From RPQJ01 sp044226195 (lineage in GTDB: Bacteria; Pseudomonadota; Gammaproteobacteria; Steroidobacterales; Steroidobacteraceae), in assembly GCA_044226195.1 (NCBI GenBank), contig JBGAHO010000011.1, positions 1 to 64,000 of the forward strand: DNA of 64,000 nt. Reading direction: 5' to 3'. The position numbers and the translations under genes are program-made. Positions within the stretch are counted from its first letter, which is position 1; every line of letters begins with the position of its first letter. Below, piece by piece: positions 59,367-64,000 of this stretch. The notes beneath the pieces were generated by a model. It was not told the DNA's origin and searched no databases. It saw nothing but the letters and a program-made list of their open reading frames with translations.

Positions 59367-59380
59367 GTCAAGAGGATCAT

Positions 59381-59614
59381 ATGTTCAACCCTCTCTCAGC
59401 ACAGTCTCACACCTACAACGTGACCAAACCGACCAAGGGTCCGCGCGAGTTCAAGCTGTCGGCCGACATCACCTGCCGCGGCGGCAGGGTCTCGGGCATC
59501 AGGCTGTTCGTCGGCCCGCAACAGATCACGCAAGGCGACCTCTACGCGGACGAGCGCGCCTGGCTCAACGACCAGATCGCGGCGTTCGGCCGGCCGTCGG
59601 CGGCGGGACGGTAA
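59381..59614 (+). CDS. Hypothetical protein (77 aa)
   Basis: A small beta-rich product (TKPTKGPREFKLSADITCRGGRVSGIRLFVGPQQI) without recognised family. It starts 14 bases after the third hairpin behind AAGAGGATC. Confidence 0.45.
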   Translation: MFNPLSAQSHTYNVTKPTKGPREFKLSADITCRGGRVSGIRLFVGPQQITQGDLYADERAWLNDQIAAFGRPSAAGR

Positions 59615-59616
59615 GC

Positions 59617-60075
59617 ATGCAACCGCTGCCCCTCCCTACCGCCATTTTTCAGGAGATCGTGATCGGAGGCGCGCAAGAGTCGGGATTGTTGATCGTCGGC
59701 GATCTGCCGACGTCCGGCTCGAGCGTGACGGCGACGCTGCGCAACGTCGGGCGCGTGAGCGTCATCCTGGATCGGCGCGTCGACGACGGCACTGACAGCG
59801 AGGGCCTGGCGTGGTCGACCTGGACCTGGGTGCCCGGCAGCCTGCGCCCGATCGACGAGGAGGTCAACGTGAAACAGCCCGAGGCGACCTGGAAAGTCAT
59901 CCGCAATCAGGGCAACGGCACGCCGCTCCGGCGCACGCTCTATGCCGGCGATAACGAGGAGCGCGCACGCAAGATTTACGAGGTCTGGTCGGTCGGCATC
60001 CAGCGCGGATCGTTGCAGCTCATCAAGGCCGGTACCGTGATTTCGGAAACCCGCGCGCCGCGGAGGATCCTATGA
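59617..60075 (+). CDS. Hypothetical protein (152 aa)
   Basis: Product is beta-rich (VTATLRNVGRVSVILDRRVDD, AWSTWTWVPGSLRPIDEEV) and ends in helix. The ATG at 59617 lies 3 bases after the previous stop. No family recognised. Confidence 0.45.
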   Translation: MQPLPLPTAIFQEIVIGGAQESGLLIVGDLPTSGSSVTATLRNVGRVSVILDRRVDDGTDSEGLAWSTWTWVPGSLRPIDEEVNVKQPEATWKVIRNQGNGTPLRRTLYAGDNEERARKIYEVWSVGIQRGSLQLIKAGTVISETRAPRRIL

Positions 60076-60722
60076 ACATCATCCCGCTCGAGGATCGCGA
60101 CGACATCCTGCAGCGCCGCGGCGACGACGACGCGGCCCGCTGGTTCGACGGCCTCAAGCTGCACATCCTTTGCGGCCGGCTGGTCGGCTGCGACGACGGC
60201 ACCGGGCGCTCCATCAGCCAGTGGCGGGTGTGCGCCGACTACGCCGCGCTCGCCGGCATCCCGCGCCACAGCGCCGAGGCCCGCCTGCGCCAGGTGCGGT
60301 TCTACCTGGTCGAACACGACGACCGGCCCGACCTGCAGTGGAAGAAATTCCCGACCGTGACCTGGGAGGGCTTTACGGTCGCGATGAAGATGGGCAGCCG
60401 CGACGCGGCGCTCGCGCTGATCGACGAGGTCGTGACGAGCGAGGACGATCACGCCGGGACACCGATGCCCGTCGACCGGATCGAGGCGCTCGTCATCGCC
60501 CGCACCCGCAAGACGCCCGAGCAGTCCGACGCCGAGGCCCTGCGCCGGGCAGCCCGCGGCGCCGAGTCGGTGCGCCGGCTGATGGTCAAGTACGGCGGCA
60601 AGGACTTCGGAGGCTGGGGCGTGGATCAATTCGTCCAGCGCGCCGAGGCCCTCGCCGAGCAAATCGAACGCGCCGAGGCCTCCGGCATTGAGGCCACTCA
60701 TTCACCACAGGAGACGATCTGA
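60072..60722 (+). CDS. Hypothetical protein (216 aa)
   Basis: A soluble protein with ARWFDGLKLHILCGRLVGCDDG, a helical RHSAEARLRQVRFYLVEHDD part and an Arg-rich C-terminal helix. It has no recognised domain. GGAGGATC precedes the ATG, which overlaps the previous gene. Confidence 0.5.
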   Translation: MNIIPLEDRDDILQRRGDDDAARWFDGLKLHILCGRLVGCDDGTGRSISQWRVCADYAALAGIPRHSAEARLRQVRFYLVEHDDRPDLQWKKFPTVTWEGFTVAMKMGSRDAALALIDEVVTSEDDHAGTPMPVDRIEALVIARTRKTPEQSDAEALRRAARGAESVRRLMVKYGGKDFGGWGVDQFVQRAEALAEQIERAEASGIEATHSPQETI

Positions 60723-61351
60723 TGACCACCACAACCGACACAACCATCGCCGGTCTGCTCGCCGAGCACGAGCGCAACACCGAAGAGTCGCGCCGTCTGG
60801 CTGCGATCGAGGAGGAAAACAAGAACATCAAGCTGCGTGACGTGGCCGCCGAAATGCTCAAGCTGGCTATCAAGGACGGTCCCCTGTCCGCCAGCGAAAT
60901 CGGCGCGCTGATGGGTGCGTTCAAGGTTTACGAGTCGAATCGCGACTACGTCACGAGAACCGTGATCTTGAGCGCAGTCATTCCGGGCCTGTCGATCGAG
61001 CTGGAGCGCTATGCCAACTATCCGAAGTTGGTCTACGAGTTTCAGGAGGCCTGGCTTGGCAAGGCCGGAGATGGCGAGCGCGGGCGAGCGCTTGAGGTGA
61101 TTGCCTACGCTGTTGGGATGGCTGCGGAACGCAAGGCGATCGAGGCGCGCCAGGCCGAGCGCGAAACTCCTCGTTTACCCGAAGAGACCGCGGCCATGGT
61201 GGAGGAGCCGAAGGCCATCAAGGAGTGGGCGGTATCGGAATTGCTTTCGGGTCTCGAGCGTGCGTTTGCCGCTATGGACGATCGCATTTCGGCGCTTGAG
61301 GCCTCCGCACGCGACCGAGAGAATGTCGAGATGTACGGAGGTTCGCTGTGA
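60722..61351 (+). CDS. Hypothetical acidic helical protein (209 aa)
   Basis: Coiled-coil-like N- and C-termini flank a middle region (LSASEIGALMGAFKVYESNRDYVTRTVILSAVIPGLS). No motif is recognised. Translation is coupled at both ends. Confidence 0.45.
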   Translation: MTTTTDTTIAGLLAEHERNTEESRRLAAIEEENKNIKLRDVAAEMLKLAIKDGPLSASEIGALMGAFKVYESNRDYVTRTVILSAVIPGLSIELERYANYPKLVYEFQEAWLGKAGDGERGRALEVIAYAVGMAAERKAIEARQAERETPRLPEETAAMVEEPKAIKEWAVSELLSGLERAFAAMDDRISALEASARDRENVEMYGGSL

Positions 61352-61701
61352 CCGACGCCGAGAAAACCGCCGCTCCTCAGACTCGCACGCCTGAGGAGAT
61401 CGATCGCCTGAAATCAGACTGGCTGCACGACCCGTTCTGGAACATCGAAACGACGCCTGGTTTTGAGGCGCACCACGCCGAGCTGCTCGCGTTCCGTATG
61501 CAGGACGAGGCGCTGCGATCGGCATCGTTCAAGCGCCGACTCGAAAAGCGCGCGGCGGAGCTCGGCATCCCCGGCCAGCTCGAACTGGCCGAGATCATCG
61601 TGTCGCTCGAGACCCGCATCGCCGAGCTGACCGAGCGCGTCGATGGGCTCGACGCCACGGCCGCCGATCAGGACCGGATGCGCGTCGCGTCCTACCGCTG
61701 A
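61348..61701 (+). CDS. Hypothetical helical protein (117 aa)
   Basis: A GTG start overlaps the previous stop. The product has a Trp-containing part (SDWLHDPFWNIETTPGFE) and a C-terminal coiled coil (AEIIVSLETRIAELTERVDGLD). No family recognised. Confidence 0.45.
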   Translation: MTDAEKTAAPQTRTPEEIDRLKSDWLHDPFWNIETTPGFEAHHAELLAFRMQDEALRSASFKRRLEKRAAELGIPGQLELAEIIVSLETRIAELTERVDGLDATAADQDRMRVASYR

Positions 61702-61883
61702 TGGAGCGCGGAATGATGGATAATCCAGGCGTGCTTGGATCCGTGGCGATGATTCTGATTGCGGTTGTCGTGCTGTCGGCGGCCGCGATCACCGGCGATA
61801 CCCTTCTGTTGGTCGCCGGCCTGGCACTCAGCGCTATCACCGCGCTCATGACGCGCCGACTCGTTCGGCAGACAGAGGACTGA
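61701..61883 (+). CDS. Small two-helix membrane protein (60 aa)
   Basis: Membrane helices are at about 12-32 and 36-52. An ATG at 61716 inside the ORF (MMDNPGV) is an alternative start. No family recognised. Confidence 0.45.
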   Translation: MERGMMDNPGVLGSVAMILIAVVVLSAAAITGDTLLLVAGLALSAITALMTRRLVRQTED

Positions 61884-61884
61884 C

Positions 61885-62262
61885 ATGGCACTCCCAGTTC
61901 GAGGCGACATCATCGAGATTAAAGAGGGCGACATCATCACCGGCTGGGTCAATCCACACACCATCTATGGTCGATACGCAGGAAAGAGTGTCATTCGGTG
62001 GGACACCTTTCAGGTGGACGAGAAAACCGCCAAGTTTTTCGGGCGATATATCGTCGTCTTTGTGAGCGAAGAGACTTATCGCGATGGCGTTCCGTCTCAG
62101 TTCCTGGCGGCCGTTCGCCAGGACAAACCAACGGAAGAGATCCTGTTTTGGATCGATGACGAACGACAACCGCGCCGATTCGCTGGACCATTCGAGCACG
62201 TCGACGTGATCCCGGCGCCCAAGGGTGGGCGCAACAAGCACAAGGAGTCGGCACAACCATGA
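61885..62262 (+). CDS. Hypothetical protein (125 aa)
   Basis: A beta-rich soluble product (GDIIEIKEGDIITGWVNPHTIYGRYAGKSVIRWDTF) with a charged, basic C-terminus. It overlaps the next gene by 4 bases. No family recognised. Confidence 0.45.
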   Translation: MALPVRGDIIEIKEGDIITGWVNPHTIYGRYAGKSVIRWDTFQVDEKTAKFFGRYIVVFVSEETYRDGVPSQFLAAVRQDKPTEEILFWIDDERQPRRFAGPFEHVDVIPAPKGGRNKHKESAQP

Positions 62263-62729
62263 CAGACAACAAGACCAATGCTATGCCCAAGGGAAAGCGG
62301 GTTGTCTACCTTGTCGGCGAGGGCCCCGATGGACCTGGCGATGAGTTCAAGCCAGACGCGATGTATTTTGACCTCAAAACGGCAAATACTCACGCGTCTG
62401 CGATGGGTGTCCGCGTCGAGAAGTACGTTCTCTGGACGGCACTCCCGCCGGAAATCAAGCGCGGAAACCAGCGCTTCAAAGTGTACGTCAATGGACCTCC
62501 CGGAAATCTCAAGGCCGACGACATGGCTTTTGGGGCAGGGATCAAGGCGAAGAATGTCAGCGCAAGCTTTGACGGAAAAAACATCTTTGCAACTGTCTGT
62601 GTGTGGGCCAAGAACAAGAAAGACGCGCTCAGGCTTGCGTTGCAAAGAACCCGCGAGCTTCTTCCAAAGCTTGTGAAAACAAAGAAGCACTACGTCGAAA
62701 GCAATAACGGAAAAGTCGAGTGGCGCTAG
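62259..62729 (+). CDS. Phage paralog-family protein, member 4
   Basis: The 156-residue protein shares the layout of the 5391-6963 array: DLKTANTHASAMGV, ALPPEIKRGNQRFKVYV and FATVCVWAKNKKDALRLALQR. It is therefore a dispersed fourth copy, 56 kb away, and it lies in the other operon. Base composition is lower in GC than neighbours, which suggests a distinct history. It ends in TAG. Confidence 0.55.
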   Translation: MTDNKTNAMPKGKRVVYLVGEGPDGPGDEFKPDAMYFDLKTANTHASAMGVRVEKYVLWTALPPEIKRGNQRFKVYVNGPPGNLKADDMAFGAGIKAKNVSASFDGKNIFATVCVWAKNKKDALRLALQRTRELLPKLVKTKKHYVESNNGKVEWR

Positions 62730-62797
62730 GAACGAAACGCTTTGCGATGATTTGGCAGCATTTGTAAAACTGCGCCAAACAATAGCAGGAGGCCACC

Positions 62798-63247
62798 ATG
62801 TCCAAAGGACGCACCATCGCCGTCATCCCGCAGGTCGGTGACATCGTCACCCTCGAGGAGGGAGTCGAGTACCAGATTTTAAAGCCGTCCGACGACGAGC
62901 CACATGGCTGGAAGGACTGGCAGACTATCACCTACCGCTGGATCGACCAGGTCCTCCCGATGAAATTCATCGTGCTGCTGGTCGAGGAGCGCGGCAACAC
63001 CAAGCGCGGATACTCGCCGCGCCTGGTCGTGCATGCGGTGAGCGAAGAAACACCGCACGTTCTGATTCGCTCGATCACGCCTTACAAGTATTCAGAGGTC
63101 CGGCCCGGCTTCTGTGCCTACGTCCGCGAGTCTCCGCCTCTGCGCCACTGGGGCCGGGCGGAAAGCATCCCGATCTATGAGGGTTTCCCGCGCCAGATCA
63201 ACGTCGTCTGCGACCGCGAGCACATGACCGACGAGCCGTGGAAATGA
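62798..63247 (+). CDS. Hypothetical protein (149 aa)
   Basis: A basic soluble protein (IPQVGDIVTLEEGVEYQILKPSDDE, then IVLLVEERGNTKRGYSPRL). A CAGGAGG site sits 7 bases upstream of the ATG. Its stop overlaps an ATG in the next frame. No family recognised. Confidence 0.5.
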   Translation: MSKGRTIAVIPQVGDIVTLEEGVEYQILKPSDDEPHGWKDWQTITYRWIDQVLPMKFIVLLVEERGNTKRGYSPRLVVHAVSEETPHVLIRSITPYKYSEVRPGFCAYVRESPPLRHWGRAESIPIYEGFPRQINVVCDREHMTDEPWK

Positions 63248-63289
63248 GAAACTTCGCGATCGTCCCCGCGGCAAACGTAAAACTGCGCG

Positions 63290-63318
63290 CTGGCATGCGA
63301 GAACGGCTGGGCTATAAT
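63290..63318 (+). promoter_or_regulatory. Promoter with TATAAT box for a leaderless gene
   Basis: CTGGCA (63290-63295) and TATAAT (63313-63318) are 17 bases apart. The predicted first transcribed base is at or within a base of the GTG at 63325, so the transcript would have no 5' leader. Confidence 0.65.
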
Positions 63319-63324
63319 CGCCGC

Positions 63325-63576
63325 GTGGTTCGTCGCCCTCCAGCCAAGCGTGTCATCCGGCCCCACAAGGGTGGTCGCACCGAGTCGTTCCCCGGTGTGC
63401 GCGCCTCTGCTGAGACGCTGGCCACGGTGCGCACGGTCTGCGACGTCCTGGGCATCACCGTCGGCGACTGGATCGAGGCCCATGCCGCGGCCGACGCTGC
63501 GAGGCTCTCGGTCATCCGCGCCACCGGGCGCGAGCCCGACCTTGAGTCGATCCTCGGACTCTCCAAGCCCGAATAG
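63325..63576 (+). CDS. Leaderless small basic protein (83 aa)
   Basis: The frame continues from 63244, but a TATAAT box seven bases before GTG 63325 and the lack of a ribosome site argue for a leaderless start there. The product (RRPPAKRVIRPHKGGRTES, then RASAETLATVRTVCDVLGITVGDWIEAHA) is basic at its start, and the second part resembles a ribbon-helix-helix-type DNA-binding fold. A longer version from 63244 is possible. Confidence 0.55.
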   Translation: MVRRPPAKRVIRPHKGGRTESFPGVRASAETLATVRTVCDVLGITVGDWIEAHAAADAARLSVIRATGREPDLESILGLSKPE

Positions 63577-63611
63577 AAAAGAGGCCCGTCCATGATGGCC
63601 GGGCCTCTTTT
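63577..63611. terminator. Bidirectional terminator between convergent genes
   Basis: AAAAGAGGCCCG and CGGGCCTCTTTT form a 12-bp perfect stem with a U-run on both strands. It ends the + strand block (stop 63576) and the minus-strand gene at 63618. Confidence 0.85.
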
Positions 63612-63617
63612 GTGCGT

Positions 63618-63851
63618 CTATGGGATCACCCAGGCGCCGGATTGTCCCCAGCCCTCATGATAGGGATAACGAACGGGCCACGGCACCGTCTGATACGGGA
63701 ACGGCTGGCCGACGATGGCCTCCCCGATGAAGTAGTCGCGCCCCAGACAGGCAGCCCAGGCCTCATCGCGCGTCAGGAACACGCCGCCCAGCTCCCAGCG
63801 CCCGTCGCCGATCAGCTTGCCGACCACATAGACCGTGTCTCCGTTCTGCAT
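63618..63851 (-). CDS. Hypothetical small protein (77 aa)
   Basis: The product MQNGDTVYVVGKLIGDGRWELGG... is beta-rich and tryptophan-rich, resembling the small accessory proteins of environmental phages. GGCAGGAGG precedes the ATG. It is the last phage-like gene; its upstream bases run into the flank. Confidence 0.5.
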   Translation of the reverse strand: MQNGDTVYVVGKLIGDGRWELGGVFLTRDEAWAACLGRDYFIGEAIVGQPFPYQTVPWPVRYPYHEGWGQSGAWVIP

Positions 63852-63879
63852 GGCGTCCTCCTGCCCCTATTGTCGCGCA

Positions 63880-64000
63880 TCAGCCCGCGACTGACCAGCC
63901 CGAATCAACGGTCACGACCTGCCCGGTGAAGGCGGGCGGGGCGGCGTAGAGCAGCCAGGCCACGACGCGCGCGATCTCCTCGGCGGTGGCCATCCGCCCG
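63880..64000 (-). CDS. Short-chain dehydrogenase, 3' end only
   Basis: The C-terminal residues RMATAEEIARVVAWLLYAAPPAFTGQVVTVDSGWSVAG, given in pieces here as RMATAEEIARVVAWLLY and FTGQVVTVDSGW, match the conserved end of classical short-chain dehydrogenases. TGA is at 63880-63882 on the minus strand. It is chromosomal flank and is cut by the window edge. Confidence 0.8.
   Translation of the reverse strand, partial: GRMATAEEIARVVAWLLYAAPPAFTGQVVTVDSGWSVAG

Larger units (their letters stand above)
990..63860. mobile_element. Temperate siphovirus genome (prophage-like element)
   Basis: A contiguous block of phage genes contains terminase, portal, capsid, major tail protein, frameshifted tail chaperones, tape measure, lysis genes, two tyrosine recombinases and an XRE regulator. 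The left limit is placed where two genes are broken together (about 984-1000). The right limit lies between the last phage-like small gene (start at 63851) and the chromosomal dehydrogenase end (63880). I found no convincing direct repeat shared by the two limits, and the integrase and tRNA-like attP candidate lie in the middle near 21.3-22.6 kb. It may therefore be an incomplete or chimerically joined phage genome rather than a simple integrated prophage. Confidence 0.75.

Noticed and set aside
985..63885. Direct-repeat attL/attR at the phage limits
   Set aside because: Only a few bases (TCGCGC, CAGCC) are shared, which is expected by chance.

Overview
The window is a high-GC, gene-dense tailed-phage genome of about 63 kb (roughly 990-63,860) flanked by short pieces of ordinary bacterial chromosome. 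On the left flank are a glutathione S-transferase gene and the 3' end of a VTT/TVP38-type membrane-protein gene. On the right flank is the 3' end of a short-chain dehydrogenase gene. The phage looks like a temperate siphovirus: it has two tyrosine recombinases, an XRE-type regulator, a tail tape measure, frameshifted tail chaperones, an HK97-type capsid and a Mu-like portal/MuF/protease-scaffold set. Two secreted phage-encoded proteins carry long Thr/Pro-rich linkers of the kind common in Chloroflexota, so a Chloroflexota host is my best guess. The flanking genes look more proteobacterial to me. That mismatch, two genes broken at one point near position 990, and an int/attP-like module in the middle rather than at an end make integration at the window edges doubtful. 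A chimeric assembly or an illegitimate junction must be considered.

There are three transcription blocks. Block 1 (about 990-21,305, + strand) starts with a 5'-truncated sigma-70-like factor and a muramidase. It continues with many small accessory genes: Dam-type methylase, ASCH protein, HerA-like ATPase with duplicated winged helices, an RtcB-type RNA ligase interrupted by an in-frame amber codon, a dense run of small CxxC zinc proteins, a Lar-like protein, a ParB-like protein, a Myb/SANT-type DNA-binding protein, a tyrosine recombinase and an XRE regulator. Block 2 (21,321-58,242, - strand) holds the second integrase, a tRNA-Cys-like putative attP, and the late genes. Read in the direction of transcription these are: surface-glycan and lysis genes (ATP-grasp, SpsF-type nucleotidyltransferase, glycoside hydrolase), a secreted Thr/Pro-linker protein, TerS, TerL, portal-2H-MuF fusion, protease/scaffold, decoration protein, major capsid, a block of fibre-like repeat proteins with an SGNH hydrolase, connector, two glycosyltransferases, neck proteins, major tail protein, G/GT chaperones, tape measure, tail hub, fibre, a coiled-coil membrane protein, a holin candidate and a phosphoesterase. 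Block 3 (58,464-63,576, + strand) is a run of small unrecognised genes behind a consensus sigma-70 promoter whose spacer is a perfect palindrome. This looks like an early or lysis-lysogeny control promoter.

Within the late region, genes are separated by strong hairpins, several followed by T-rich runs, after the portal, major capsid and other highly expressed genes. No DNA polymerase, primase or replicative helicase was recognised. Because the sigma gene lacks its 5' end, some phage genome may be missing at the left junction. The most unusual features are a 2H-phosphoesterase-like domain inside the portal/minor-head fusion, a 1029-aa repeat protein built on about 1-kb direct repeats, sugar-modification genes embedded among the tail genes, the amber-split RtcB, a four-member phage-specific paralog family, and a probable leaderless gene at the right end.
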